In this document: positions 33,501-38,148 of the stretch, piece by piece
Layout: each line of letters starts with the position of its first letter
Numbering within the stretch: the first letter of the stretch is position 1
NCBI GenBank assembly: GCA_902728285.1
Contig: CACVBU010001358.1
Span: 558,001 to 622,000 of the forward strand
Source of the DNA: Clytia hemisphaerica
Lineage: Eukaryota > Cnidaria > Hydrozoa > Leptothecata > Clytiidae
Length of the DNA stretch: 64,000 nucleotides
Direction of reading: 5' to 3'
The notes under the pieces: generated by a model
Told to the model about the DNA's origin: nothing
What the model saw: only the letters and a program-made list of their open reading frames with translations
The model's database searches: none
Program-made: the position numbers and the translations under genes

Positions 33501-35673
33501 CTTTTTCGTGGGTCACCCGGTACCTAGGGTTCAAATCTTGTTTGATCCATAAATGTCACTTACCATGTGATTTGAGGATTTTTCTTTTTTCCATTTCAAA
33601 AATATAAATTTGATTAAGGAAGGCGTGACCCATTCAATAATATTTTTCTCATTAGAAGCGCGATTTTCAAGATATTTTTCTTGCTGTTGTGACTGGCCAT
33701 CATCGTCTATTAATAAACGTAAAGTAGACTTTCCGATCTGCTGGTGGTGTGGTGAGCTTTCACAGATACCAAACAAGGCGTGAAGGAGATGAAGAGGAAT
33801 CTTCAACTTTCTCAGTTGCCACAAAATTGATGAACCATTCTTCTGCTTTCTCCTTGTCTGCATATATGATCCTCTTCAAATAACTGTGAGCCAGATAACG
33901 ATAATTCTCTGCTTTCCCTCGTATACCAATCCCACAATTACGCTCACAGCCAAATAGCTGCATGATTTTAACTTGACAGTATAAAAGCGGTGAAAAATGT
34001 TTCAAAAGCATTTTAAAGATGTTTTGATCGTCAAGTGAAATCTCCACAATTTGTGAGTGGACAAATAATAGGCTGCCAGACAATTGATGAATATTAGGAT
34101 TTTTGACAAGTTTTTCTATCAGCTGAAGAAGAAATTCGGTCCTCAGTGCACCTTCCTTATCTACATACATTTTAAGTGATTCTGGAACGGTTTCACTTAA
34201 AGGTGGAAATGCTGTGGGATCAGAATTTGAAAAGATGTCAGCTGGTTTCATTTCCCCTTGAGAATCCATGGTCAATAAAACACTTTTACGATGAGTGAAC
34301 CTATTAATTGCTTTTATGACTTCACAGTTCTCGCAATCGAAACCCAATTTGAAGAGAATATTTTGGAAATGATTTTGCAGATATTGTAAGCCCCATCGAT
34401 ATCCATACAAAGTCCAATGGTCCACCATCATGACTTTCACAAGAGCGATATCAAAATATGTGGCTGTCGTATAGAAAGTTGGTATCTCTTCTTTGCCGGA
34501 TGTAAAAGTTGAATGATCCTTAGGTTTGATGACTGGTAAAGCTAGAAGTGTATCTCTTGGTGGTATATTGTTCCATAGGGGTTGCCAAAGATGCATTCCA
34601 CTTTGAAGACTGTGTGTGTCAGATCACTTCATCATGAGGTTAGATAAAAAAGGTATACACATGTGTAAGAAGAGTTCAATATCTGTCAAATCTAGACCTT
34701 CATCTTTAGGTTTGGAACATTCCTTGTAAGCTTCAGTGACAATCCAGTGAAGTGTATACAACAATTTGATGACAAATGGTTTCAATTGATCTGTCATCCC
34801 CAAAACATATCGTTTTTCTAATATCATTGCTACACAATGAATGACATAGGATAAAGACCCTTTGATGAACGTCCAACGGGGTATTGATTTTATTTCAGAA
34901 AATAATTCAGGTGAAAAGAATTTCTGCAGCTCCTTGACCTTGTCGTGTACCAGCATTTTTTCAAGCCGCTATGAATAGAACAGTTAAGAGATTTAAAACA
35001 GATTACGAGACCAAGAAATTTATTTCGTTTGTAGAGTGAAGCTACAGTATAGATTGTGCAATAAAAAAATTCCATAGTGCCTGCATTGCTGTTCTTTTTG
35101 TAAGAATAAACAAAGAATAGAGGAAGATCCAATGAGATTAGGCTGGATTGTGGATTCAAGCTGCTTAGTCATAAGAATATCATCAGTATACTTAAAATTA
35201 TTCTCCTGGTCTCTTGTATCAGCTTAAGTTTTAAATTTCAAGACTATGTATCATTTTGCTCAATTTGGAGTCAGAAAAGCCTCATTTTGTAAATATTGGT
35301 AAAGTTGCATTAATCTGTCATCCCCAAAACATATCTGATGATTGTACGTAAGTGCATGAAACTTTTAGTTATGTTTTTAACATTTTGATTTTTGGAAAAT
35401 ACATATTTATGAATCACTACAACTGTATTGTGCACTCTTTGGATGTTTGCTACGCATTATTCATTAAAGTTGCATTAACAAAAGTTGATACCTGGCAAAC
35501 AGTACCAGTCGTTGCAAGTGTTTCTTGTGATGCATGTTGGGTTTTCAGTTGAAAAACAGTGCTATAAAAATACAGGAAACAAACAAACATAGTTGATAGA
35601 AAGCTAGATGGACACTCCCAAAAAACTTGAAGAATATCCCCTCCTTTTGAGGATGATAAACTTTTCAAAGGCA
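306..35673 (-). CDS. UNC80: UNC80 homologue, NALCN channel complex scaffold (32 exons, 3'-truncated by window)
   Basis: UNC80 is a very large helical-repeat scaffold that, with UNC79, binds the intracellular face of the NALCN sodium-leak channel and sets resting excitability. I recognise it from a chain of conserved blocks in the right order: the LVHDKVKELQ / TLHWIVTEAYKEC N-terminal block, LWQPLWN, ATYFDIALVKVMM, LLHALFGIC, EAPVVSRASYLMELA, SWEVLLYPDEQLKS, LVWYCLVDDPQTFFRRFFEK, LLRKLLFHIPKLPGNAAVIL, INGALLLHCEDV and CLFALLESLDHEIED. About 1,970 codons are present against about 3,200-3,300 in vertebrates; the rest of the C-terminus is off the left edge. Minus-strand exons: 35673-35589, 35561-35492, 34968-33564, 33059-32808, 32447-32136, 31407-31131, 30779-30052, 29605-29467, 28854-28746, 28232-28160, 28003-27709, 27258-27112, 26600-26500, 25673-25587, 25340-25245, 24455-24387, 21078-21040, 18182-18129, 17064-16977, 16546-16422, 16077-16003, 15259-15155, 6118-6074, 5639-5452, 4708-4630, 3961-3911, 3432-3358, 3024-2917, 2362-2255, 1681-1521, 1166-1000, 511-306. 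All junctions are GT-AG. Exon 3 carries a stop and a frame change. The start codon is not found. Confidence 0.93.
1000..1166 (-). CDS. UNC80: UNC80 exon 31
   Basis: Acceptor tttacag, donor G|GTAAG. It encodes a weakly conserved linker containing SAYTAVRNWWRNAGEMV. Phase 2 in and phase 1 out, compatible with both neighbours. Confidence 0.85.
1521..1681 (-). CDS. UNC80: UNC80 exon 30
   Basis: Acceptor ttattccag, donor AT|GTAAGT. It encodes FVLSAIVPYHLKYLESQT followed by a helical segment, matching the conserved LEALVPCYLQ block. Confidence 0.9.
1733..1911. mobile_element. Short TIR element (MITE-like)
   Basis: Ends are imperfect inverted repeats: ttacagtcaactcttgctaa on the left and ttagcgagagttctctgtaa on the right. 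The interior has no coding signal. It is intronic. A related phrase with 'taactcgaa' occurs at about 2743-2900. Confidence 0.55.
2255..2362 (-). CDS. UNC80: UNC80 exon 29
   Basis: 36 whole codons, acceptor tttaatag and donor ATG|GTATGAG. It encodes LSIRLALTIIAYKPESSRAL, matching the vertebrate SEAIKLCVTVVAYAPESFRSL stretch. Confidence 0.92.
2743..2900. repeat. 'aactcgaa'-type intronic repeat
   Basis: Repeated 'ctctaactcgaa', 'ctataactcgaa' phrases on the left and an inverted 'ttcgagttatggag' on the right suggest a degraded inverted-repeat element like the one at 1733. Nothing else was seen in this intron. Confidence 0.35.
2917..3024 (-). CDS. UNC80: UNC80 exon 28
   Basis: 36 codons, acceptor tatccacag, donor TAT|GTATGT. 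It encodes CLFALLESLDHEIEDRLDIM, very close to the vertebrate CLFDLLQSLEGETTDILDIL block, followed by GEKPIRPY. Confidence 0.93.
3358..3432 (-). CDS. UNC80: UNC80 exon 27
   Basis: 25 codons between acceptor ttcgtag and donor TTG|GTGAGA. It starts MFASVSPMLM, matching LFASVAPLL of the family; this exon follows directly on FLLQ of exon 26. Confidence 0.92.
3911..3961 (-). CDS. UNC80: UNC80 exon 26
   Basis: A 17-codon microexon, acceptor ctcaatcag, donor CAG|GTTAGT. It encodes FAIAQFYNLHRSPFLLQ, matching the FACHQFYILHRKPFVLQ block of UNC80. Confidence 0.93.
4630..4708 (-). CDS. UNC80: UNC80 exon 25
   Basis: Acceptor caatcccag, donor GAG|GTAAC. It encodes YFDVLPTIFKVYSQHENN and matches YQWILPTMLQVYSDYESN. 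Phase 2 in, phase 0 out. Confidence 0.93.
4838..5083. mobile_element. TIR element with 'ttttcgcgg' repeats
   Basis: The left end taccttattggaactaattt is inverted at the right end (aattggttctaataaggta). The interior is made of repeated 'aattttcgcgg' phrases on one strand. It is intronic and non-coding. A related 'atttcgcggat' sequence lies at about 62800-63060. Confidence 0.6.
5452..5639 (-). CDS. UNC80: UNC80 exon 24
   Basis: Acceptor cacacacag, donor GG|GTAAAC. It encodes FINNLLGHLSTMHHFGEDAI and then INGALLLHCEDVMILRSSIA, aligning with the GDEIMLFLNVFNGALILHPEDS block of the vertebrate protein. Strongly conserved. Confidence 0.94.
6074..6118 (-). CDS. UNC80: UNC80 exon 23 (microexon)
   Basis: 15 codons, acceptor ctttttgcag, donor AAG|GTACTA. 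It encodes EILDLDIIYKNTWVK. After PELGK of exon 22 this reproduces the vertebrate QAGKELFGLDTLQKSLWIQ order, which fixes the exon despite its size. A 9-kb intron separates it from exon 22. Confidence 0.9.
6430..7265 (+). repeat. Dispersed tandem-type repeat (same family as 39.4-39.9 and 57.5-61.0 kb)
   Basis: Three to four diverged copies of a unit contain 'ttccagcattttcggccgga', 'ctcaaaaatcggactcggcc' and 'ttgtgcaaaaaatcagaaaa'. The same phrases occur in the array at 57.5-61.0 kb. It is non-coding and sits directly upstream of the LINE. Confidence 0.6.
7380..8528 (+). pseudogene. LINE ORF1 (coiled coil, RNA-binding-like)
   Basis: The readable part is 7812-8528 (238 aa). It has a charged coiled-coil half (EKKFERKLDEFKDSILSTIK), then RRRATNIIVHGRKEEE and IFRIGKKPNRPLLICL, the arrangement of LINE ORF1 proteins that bind their own RNA. 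A likely start is the ATG at 7380 (MASATSSVRPKQST), but stops and frame changes at 7520-7750 break the join. Confidence 0.7.
8555..10912 (+). pseudogene. LINE ORF2: AP endonuclease plus reverse transcriptase
   Basis: 8555-9274 is the endonuclease: TNADQMTSKKKNELL, IIAITEVNTK, GCLYRSPT, LIGDFNYKKIDW. An in-frame TAA at 9272-9274 separates it from LAPLHLSDHSVLSFKF and the RT (9389-10912). RT blocks: NYRPISLTSI, GVPQGSVLGPTLFVLYINDL and the catalytic FADDTKLV near 10640-10660. Motif A reads VYFDSVPHQRL where the family has a YLDFxKAFDSVPH pattern, so the first catalytic aspartate is missing. Reading stops at the TIR insertion; the C-terminal part resumes after 11592. Confidence 0.85.
10908..11584. 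mobile_element. hAT-like MITE inserted in the LINE
   Basis: Terminal inverted repeats of about 25 bp (left catagaggtataaagaaag, right ctttatacctccatg) are flanked by the direct repeat gaccaac at 10901-10907 and 11585-11591. Removing the 677 bp rejoins the LINE reading. There is no transposase. The length of the duplication (7 exact, possibly 8) suggests hAT, which is an inference. Confidence 0.75.
12235..12936 (-). CDS. Putative small gene nested in UNC80 intron 22 (70 aa)
   Basis: On the minus strand a TATAAATA box (12966-12973) is followed by a short untranslated exon ending at 12901 (AAAG|GTTAGT). A 374-bp intron follows, with acceptor ttttttttag at 12527-12528, and then an ATG at 12447 and stop at 12235. 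The predicted 70-residue product is basic and very rich in Ser/Thr/Asn/Gln (starts MQPSSSSSTLQSSKLC, ends RTSSNS), with no domain or signal peptide I recognise. An ATTGG (inverted CCAAT) lies upstream near 13028. No AATAAA follows closely. It could be an unrelated ORF that happens to sit after a TATA box. Confidence 0.42.
12966..12973 (-). promoter_or_regulatory. TATA box of putative nested gene
   Basis: TATAAATA on the minus strand, about 30 bp upstream of the inferred transcript start near 12940 and 65 bp upstream of a good 5' splice site. An inverted CCAAT sequence (gtgattggttatc) lies about 55 bp further upstream. Confidence 0.45.
12974..14563. other. Intronic stretch, no gene seen
   Basis: Part of UNC80 intron 22. 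I see no exon or clear element; open frames are short and random. The sequence is AT-rich with several homopolymer runs. Confidence 0.5.
14564..14994. mobile_element. hAT-like MITE ('ttccctga' family)
   Basis: Perfect 17-bp terminal inverted repeats begin CAGGGTTCAGACAGACC. The interior is filled with 'ttccctgaatttt' and 'tttccctgagt' repeats. Flanks gtatata / gtacata look like an imperfect target duplication. CAGGG termini point to hAT; it has no coding capacity. Confidence 0.8.
15155..15259 (-). CDS. UNC80: UNC80 exon 22
   Basis: 35 codons, acceptor ctctctcag, donor AAG|GTATGC. It encodes HVMFLHSELYQQASFPRKAI and ends PELGK, matching SHVSMLQEDLLRLPSFPRSAI...QAGK of vertebrates. Confidence 0.94.
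15260..16002. other. UNC80 intron 21
   Basis: No coding or RNA gene was seen. It contains a low-complexity, diverged segment at 15640-15830 ('gaggggtccacccctcagcaa'). Confidence 0.5.
16003..16077 (-). CDS. UNC80: UNC80 exon 21
   Basis: 25 codons, acceptor tggtctacag, donor AAG|GTATGT. It encodes MSLNQLLLTMSIFDVLPNK, matching the VGRVLFLISLTQKIP block. Confidence 0.9.
16422..16546 (-). CDS. UNC80: UNC80 exon 20
   Basis: Acceptor gtctctccag, donor CAG|GTGATT. It encodes LLLENNAKIRDVYVFKRGY and KLEELSDGFVLSKRQQQ, matching NKTYVRDIYPFRRS...LNLVHMHP. Phase 1 in, phase 0 out. Confidence 0.92.
16766..16927. mobile_element. Short TIR element
   Basis: Arms of about 27 bp: gcgtgtccagttttagagct and its inverse agctctaaaactggacacgc. 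It is intronic with no coding capacity. Its right end lies about 50 bp from UNC80 exon 19. Confidence 0.7.
16977..17064 (-). CDS. UNC80: UNC80 exon 19
   Basis: Acceptor aaattgtag, donor TCAG|GTAGAA. It encodes EMTFKELLTQMKGAFEIEAG and NYWLVDKYS, matching DTQFEALLKECLEFFNIPES..YFLMDKRW. Confidence 0.93.
17121..17365. mobile_element. PIF/Harbinger-like MITE
   Basis: Near-perfect 26-bp inverted repeats start AGGCCGGTCTCCACTTTCGC, with a TTA trinucleotide on each side (17118-17120 and 17366-17368). The TTA target is the basis for the Harbinger assignment. It is 245 bp with no transposase. Confidence 0.78.
18129..18182 (-). CDS. UNC80: UNC80 exon 18
   Basis: 18 codons, acceptor catctttag, donor GAT|GTAAGT. 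It encodes ELIVLGHGNKRENLNIMD, matching TLVVHGQNECDIPTQL of the family. Confidence 0.88.
18316..19999. mobile_element. TA-flanked element with 'aataagcgcccc' repeats, hosting another element
   Basis: The outer ends CCTTAAATCCTCGAATAAGC and the inverse GCTTATTCGAGGATTTACGG are each bounded by TA, as for Tc1/mariner-type targets. Both halves carry repeated 'aataagcgcccc'. A second TIR element (18364-19194) is inserted in the left part, and a further inverted pair (cgactagaagctacttcc, 19592 and 19842) lies in the right part. No transposase. Confidence 0.7.
18364..19194. mobile_element. Long-TIR mariner-like MITE
   Basis: Arms of about 220 bp are inverted copies: left start CCGGGTGCGCCACAAAAAAG, right end the inverse. 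TA is on both sides. The unique centre is about 400 bp and has no transposase. A diverged end of the same family ('gtgggtcacccggta') occurs near 33510-33525. Confidence 0.8.
20398..20960. mobile_element. TIR element rich in 'caatatattg', hosting another element
   Basis: Outer inverted repeats of 27 bp (gggctacttagactacacaa and its near-inverse ending tgtatgtagccc). Multiple 'caatatattg' palindromes lie inside both halves, and a 307-bp element is inserted in the middle. No target duplication was recognised. Confidence 0.7.
20565..20871. mobile_element. Inner MITE ('ggaattcca' family)
   Basis: TIRs tgggccattccag / ctggaatggccca extend to about 48 bp with mismatches ('ggatgacat' / 'atgtcatcc'). 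The core has five or more 'ggaattcca' phrases. It is nested in the element at 20398-20960. Confidence 0.72.
21040..21078 (-). CDS. UNC80: UNC80 exon 17 (microexon)
   Basis: 13 codons, acceptor attttttag, donor AAG|GTACTC. It encodes HTLMVTANVGCVK, matching KLLVTASMPGTK of vertebrate UNC80 and phase-compatible on both sides. Confidence 0.86.
21176..24221. mobile_element. Fold-back element FB1 with minisatellite arms
   Basis: 3,046 bp bounded by a perfect 9-bp direct repeat acaaaagca (21167-21175 and 24222-24230). The arms are inverted: left 21176 to about 22765, right about 22990 to 24221. From the outside in, each arm has an 18-bp terminus (CGTTGTTACTAAAAGTGG), short 'gggtaacac' repeats, a unique ~80-bp piece (aggggtcggaaatttgaaaa) and a long tandem array of 30-bp units containing GGTGAATGCAATGATGGA. 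The loop (about 22766-22989) is unique and non-coding. All long open frames here are repeat artefacts. A 9-bp target duplication is typical of Mutator-like or Foldback elements. Confidence 0.88.
24387..24455 (-). CDS. UNC80: UNC80 exon 16
   Basis: 23 codons, acceptor aaaattcag, donor GAT|GTAAGT. It encodes SVDKLYFNEMKQILRREHID, matching YVEGLFFKDLKQTMKKEQCE. Intron 16 carries FB1. Confidence 0.93.
24456..25244. other. UNC80 intron 15
   Basis: No gene seen. At 24670-25160 a pair of inverted phrases ('tctgtcatccgacagaccctacc' and 'atagggtcggatgacg') suggests an old TIR element; there is no coding signal. Confidence 0.45.
25245..25340 (-). CDS. UNC80: UNC80 exon 15
   Basis: 32 codons, acceptor tttgatag, donor CAG|GTAAAT. 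It encodes IGLISFYERTNDKAQRML and KIAEIMPLLWQ, matching VGLIMYFVRTPCEWGM..ATLTFLWE. Confidence 0.92.
25587..25673 (-). CDS. UNC80: UNC80 exon 14
   Basis: 29 codons, acceptor cgttttag, donor TTG|GTACGT. It encodes LLLRKLLFHIPKLPGNAAVI, matching YMLRKLLLNIGDFPAQTSHI: a highly conserved block. Confidence 0.94.
26086..26381. mobile_element. hAT-like MITE
   Basis: Inverted termini CAGTGCTGCAAATAA / TTATTTGCAGCACTG are flanked by tatacg on both sides. The interior has 'ggccggtaat' repeats. 296 bp, non-coding. Confidence 0.75.
26500..26600 (-). CDS. UNC80: UNC80 exon 13
   Basis: Acceptor ttttttcag, donor CAG|GTATTC. It encodes SLVWYCLVDDPQTFFRRFFE then KITNKNKQ, matching QVLWNCLIEDPSTVLRHFLEKL. 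Phase 1 in, phase 0 out. Confidence 0.94.
26768..26978. repeat. (CGAA)n microsatellite
   Basis: About 52 tandem CGAA units with a single extra A near 26915. It lies in UNC80 intron 12. Translations reading NERT or FVRS repeats are artefacts. Confidence 0.97.
27112..27258 (-). CDS. UNC80: UNC80 exon 12
   Basis: Acceptor tttttcacag, donor TCAG|GTGAGT. It encodes HQPFFPPAMNVGILRIIPLL, matching PQAVFPACICAAVLPIVHLM. Phase 1 in and out. Confidence 0.92.
27709..28003 (-). CDS. UNC80: UNC80 exon 11
   Basis: Acceptor gattttcag, donor GACG|GTAACT. It encodes VPFPKIEYTVPSRFIGQQPD and DAPWNPDEQ, matching the IPPPSINFTLPSP..DPPWVPQ block, then an acidic/basic coiled segment (EKQKKIKQERRLKKLKRMRE). Confidence 0.92.
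28160..28232 (-). CDS. UNC80: UNC80 exon 10
   Basis: Acceptor aatatttcag, donor AAG|GTATGT. It encodes YEVLWNCRKTVYNHLEETSK, matching RYQVWPRMEEGAQQIFK. It needs two bases from the preceding exon. Confidence 0.9.
28356..28556 (-). repeat. tRNA-derived SINE
   Basis: On the minus strand gagctgccgtagtttaaaga is followed by a B-box-like gggggtcaaatccctggccgg, then ggatcataccaaagac and a non-tRNA body. The 'ggtcaaatccctggccggatcataccaaag' type of head is one I associate with cnidarian SINEs, from memory. The 3' end is not sharply defined. Confidence 0.6.
28746..28854 (-). CDS. UNC80: UNC80 exon 9 (donor uncertain)
   Basis: Acceptor ttctattccag. It encodes ACLFLVAASKMEATVSTFLT and AKAIQR, matching AAMFLLCAVKVPEAVSDML..ETVQR. 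The only phase-2 donor I see is AAAG|GTTAAT at 28745. The vertebrate protein has about 14 more residues here, so a further exon between 28233 and 28745 or a longer exon 9 is possible. Confidence 0.8.
29467..29605 (-). CDS. UNC80: UNC80 exon 8
   Basis: Acceptor atgttag, donor GCAG|GTAACA. It encodes VGSFYHVPYSVLCKGAFVMD and AASWEVLLYPDEQLKSAA, matching VMSLSPAPLSLLIKAAPIL..AAWELLLSMDEHMAGAA. Confidence 0.93.
30052..30779 (-). CDS. UNC80: UNC80 exon 7 (disordered linker)
   Basis: About 243 codons. A conserved start (CPQSLRFVACHLLKEITAYL; family CPFALKMAACQLLLEITTFL) is followed by a Ser/Arg/Lys-rich, presumably disordered stretch, then FPWLSVIIDMNRSINFLCVH and CPEDCPLEQVKSCNTLLHAL, and ends YEYITKQ. 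Phase 1 in, phase 0 out; donor CAG|GTTGGT. Confidence 0.93.
31131..31407 (-). CDS. UNC80: UNC80 exon 6
   Basis: Acceptor tttctctag, donor CAAG|GTATGT. It encodes EAPVVSRASYLMELAYFVNK and AGRLFYKWGIVIGRKLEDML, matching EAPVVARAALFLECARFVHR and AKLFYQWGDAIGVRLNEL. Confidence 0.95.
31440..31688. mobile_element. hAT-like MITE
   Basis: Termini CAGTGCCGTAG / CTACGGCACTG sit beside agtac on both sides. The interior has long G and C runs near each end (31455-31477, 31654-31663). 249 bp, non-coding. Confidence 0.75.
32136..32447 (-). CDS. UNC80: UNC80 exon 5
   Basis: 104 codons, acceptor ctgtcgtag, donor CTG|GTACGA. A variable Ser/Gln-rich part is followed by VQQLRCLFDLMSPGVLPDEL and IVGALLDL, matching FQFLLNCCEPGTIPDASILAAALDL. 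Confidence 0.93.
32808..33059 (-). CDS. UNC80: UNC80 exon 4
   Basis: 84 codons, acceptor ctcattatag, donor GGG|GTAAGG. It encodes FIQFVQVKHPMIFRKLIMSG (family LVQFIKEAHGNVFRRVALSA), then a Ser/Asn/Gly-rich linker ending GGGGGKKWRRGG. Confidence 0.92.
33060..33563. other. UNC80 intron 3
   Basis: No gene. 33330-33525 resembles one diverged arm of the mariner-like MITE at 18364 (shared 'ccaatg/ccatg' core and terminal 'gtgggtcacccggta'). Confidence 0.45.
33564..34968 (-). CDS. UNC80: UNC80 exon 3, with an in-frame stop and a frame change
   Basis: Acceptor ttctattcatag, donor ATG|GTAAGT. 1,405 nt, one more than a multiple of three although both neighbours require phase 0. Blocks in order: LEKMLVHDKVKELQKFFSPE, LLYTLHWIVTEAYKEC, ELFLHMCIPFLSNLMMK, TGA at 34624-34626, LQSGMHLWQPLWN, ATYFDIALVKVMMVDHW, AENYRYLAHSYLKRIIYADK, then at AAA/33808-33810 the frame changes and continues LKIPLHLLHALFGICESSP and NIIEWVTPSLIKFIFLKWKK. 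Flanking residues on both sides of each lesion match the family, so neither is an intron boundary. Either sequencing/assembly errors or genuine lesions. Confidence 0.9.
35492..35561 (-). CDS. UNC80: UNC80 exon 2
   Basis: Acceptor tttttatag, donor CAG|GTATCA. It encodes TVFQLKTQHASQETLATTG then TVCQ. Joined to RLEKMLVHDK of exon 3 it aligns with CVSFERVLVENK of vertebrates. Phase 2 in, phase 0 out. Confidence 0.72.
35589..35673 (-). CDS. UNC80: UNC80 exon 1 or 2 (start not resolved)
   Basis: The frame LPLKSLSSSKGGDILQVFWE then CPSSFLST resembles IPLPIQTFLWRQTSAFL near the vertebrate N-terminus. The donor AT|GTTTGT gives the phase 2 that exon 2 needs. The left-hand (5') limit is a guess; a possible acceptor (ggattgtgag) is at 35676-35677 and the initiating ATG would then be further right. 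Confidence 0.5.
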
Positions 35674-35674
35674 A

Positions 35675-36904
35675 TTCTCACAATCCAGTTAGTGAAGAAA
35701 AGACCCAACACTTCTTACCAAGCCACTCTTGAATATTTATTAAGAGTTGGCTCGAGGAGGAGTATTGGATCTTTAGGTCGGATTTTTAAATCTGAAAAAT
35801 CATTTAAATTCTTGTTTAAAATATCGAACATATTTGAAAATATTCAACAGACCTAAAAATAAACCCTTCAATTTCTAAAAGGGGGAGGAGTTCACTATTC
35901 AAAATTCTATAAGAAAGTCTTTCAGACTGTATCGGACAATGTTCTATATACTGTGGGGGAGAGTTCGTTTGACATTTCCTGAAAATTGGGTTCTAGCAAA
36001 AATGAATTTCTAGGGAGAGGTATTAAACAAAATGGGTGCAAAGATCCTTTATTATCATCATGTTACCTTATTTGATCCCAGAGATACTTTTGAACGGCTA
36101 GTGGGAGGATTTTGGAGTCAATTTCTTTGAAAACAACCATTGTTGTATTGATCTATCTCATCTTATCACATCCATGTTGGTACACCATTACATTTGATTT
36201 TTAACATTATTTTTCATTTAAATTTTCTAAAAAGATACAATTTAATATTATGTCTATATTAAGCAGTTATTGGACAAAGTCGAATCCAATTTGCAAAATT
36301 ATTGGGTGTGCGAGAAAAGATATTGGACGAGGCTTCGCCAAGTCCAATATCTTTTCTCGTAGCCCAATATTTTTCATATTGGATGACACTGCATCCAAAT
36401 AAATGGTTTATTATCCGTTTATCGCTAAAATATTTCTCGTTTTCAAACATAATTTCAATTTATAAGCTCGTAAATCTGATTTCTTGGTAGTTTTTTATTT
36501 TTTAAAGTCTTATTTTTATTTTGTGACGTAACGTCAAAAAGAAGATGCTCAATTGTCATCGAACTCGTTGTGTGACGTCAATTTTTTAAATATGCAGCCT
36601 CCATGGAAGCTCTATATTAAGTGGGACACTCAATGCAAATAACTTTTCCCCATGAATAAATTATTTGGCATCTTCCAGATTTCCAGGATTTTTCTTGAAG
36701 CCCTGTTATTTTTACAAGGCTAGCTTTGAATACATCTCAAGGATGAAATAATACGAAATGATGTTTTCCTTTTTATAAGAGACATAAACTAAAGGTTTTT
36801 AACCTAGGATAATTCAGAAGGAGTGAAGAAAACTGAGATTCAAATAAAACATATCTTTAACTTCTAAAATTCCTCTTTAAAAATAATTCAAGGGGATGAC
36901 AAAA
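35675..36904. other. Intergenic / UNC80 5' region
   Basis: No further exon was recognised, although the UNC80 start codon and promoter should be here. A hairpin of about 22-bp arms (cgagaaaagatattggac, 36311-36359) lies within a short 'ccaata' repeat at 36260-36385. Confidence 0.45.
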
Positions 36905-37251
36905 TATACACGTGTTCTTCCTTCTTTAAAAGCAATCAAGTTCAAAAGGAGCTCAAGAGCATGGTAGTGCATCAAATTCAATGTTCTCTATTGTGAATCG
37001 AGCTATGTCGGGCAAACTGCCAGGCACTTAATTAACAGAATCAAGGAGCGCCTCAACGTAAACACTCCAGCTGGGAAGCCATTTTCAAAACTGTCATTGC
37101 GAAATTTCGATGAAATGTAATGATAATAGATTGCACAATTAAGTCTGAACAATGCTTAATGTCCCTTGAGGCACTATGGATTAATAAACTAAAACCAAAA
37201 TGGAGTACCAAAGATGAATACAAAATTAGAAGCCTTACAATAAAGATTTAA
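36905..37251 (+). pseudogene. Penelope-like element remnant: GIY-YIG endonuclease
   Basis: Readable pieces: IKFNVLYCESSYVGQTARHL at 36971 and the following INRIKERLN, which is the GIY-YIG start in its 'SYVGQT.RHL..RIKEH' Penelope form. After a frame change comes DCTIKSEQCLMSLEALWINK and KWSTKDEYKIRSLTIKI, with the stop at 37249-37251. Two frame breaks lie between. The reverse transcriptase part is missing. It lies between UNC80 and NAT. Confidence 0.72.
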
Positions 37252-38148
37252 TTGATTTTATTGCCTTAGGGGAATTCGTAGTGGAATTCATTTTGATTTA
37301 GTGAATTTTAATTTTGATTTTTAGATACAGAAGTTCTTTGATTAGAGTATGTTGTATGTATGCGTGTAGTTATGGAGAATATATATATATTTACTGTATG
37401 AATCACAAGTATTCGAAATATACTGTTTAAAATAAAATAAAATTGCTGGTCCGATTTCATTGATGTGCCAAAAATAAATTAGCCTTTTGAAGTGAAATTT
37501 CTCGAGTTCTATCAATTTTTCATTGGAAAAAGGAATACTAAACTTAAACTTTGATATCCTATCCCTATCCTAAAATGGGATGAGCTGGAGTTTTTACAAG
37601 ATGCTTAACTGATTGGTTATTTCTAAACAATAGGGATGACGCGTTCTTTAGAAAAAGTAATAAATACGTTTGTCTCAACATTTAACGATCAACAGAGTCA
37701 TCAAAGAACTTGTAAAAACTCCAGCTCGACCCCCTAAAATGAGCACACAAGTTTCATCATTCATTAAGTCATCAAAACAATAACAAAGATTCGGCTAATT
37801 GCATCAAAACGAGAAAATTGCAAGATTTTGAGTTAAAAAAGAAAATTTCATTTAAAAAGCTAAAAATTAGCTGAAAAACCTGTCGAACAATCTCAGAAAA
37901 TCATTTATTTAATTTCAGAATGATTTTCATATAATGAAATTAAAATTAATTTCCAATTAAAAAGGTTTGATTCTTTAAAAATTCGATCAAACTCAAGAAA
38001 TTCAACTCCAAAGAGGGTAATTTATTTCTGGTACACTCTGTAAAAGCCGTCCATAAAACAAAAAAATTGTAACAAAATGCTGAAGTAAAATCCTATAAAC
38101 TTTTTGACTTATGCTGCAAATCAGTTTACCAGGATAAAAAAACGGATT
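37252..38148. other. Intergenic, 3' of NAT
   Basis: No gene seen. An inverted pair gagctggagtttttacaag (37580) / cttgtaaaaactccagctc (37710) marks a small TIR element of about 150 bp. Confidence 0.5.

Noticed and set aside
34607..34657. 51-nt intron removing the TGA in UNC80 exon 3
   Set aside because: Has a plausible branch point, but would delete the conserved CIPFLSNLM segment and is far shorter than every other intron here; kept only as a possibility in the finding.
35608..35856. Plus-strand 82-codon frame over UNC80 exon 1
   Set aside because: The minus strand carries the family match with consistent phase; the plus frame has none.
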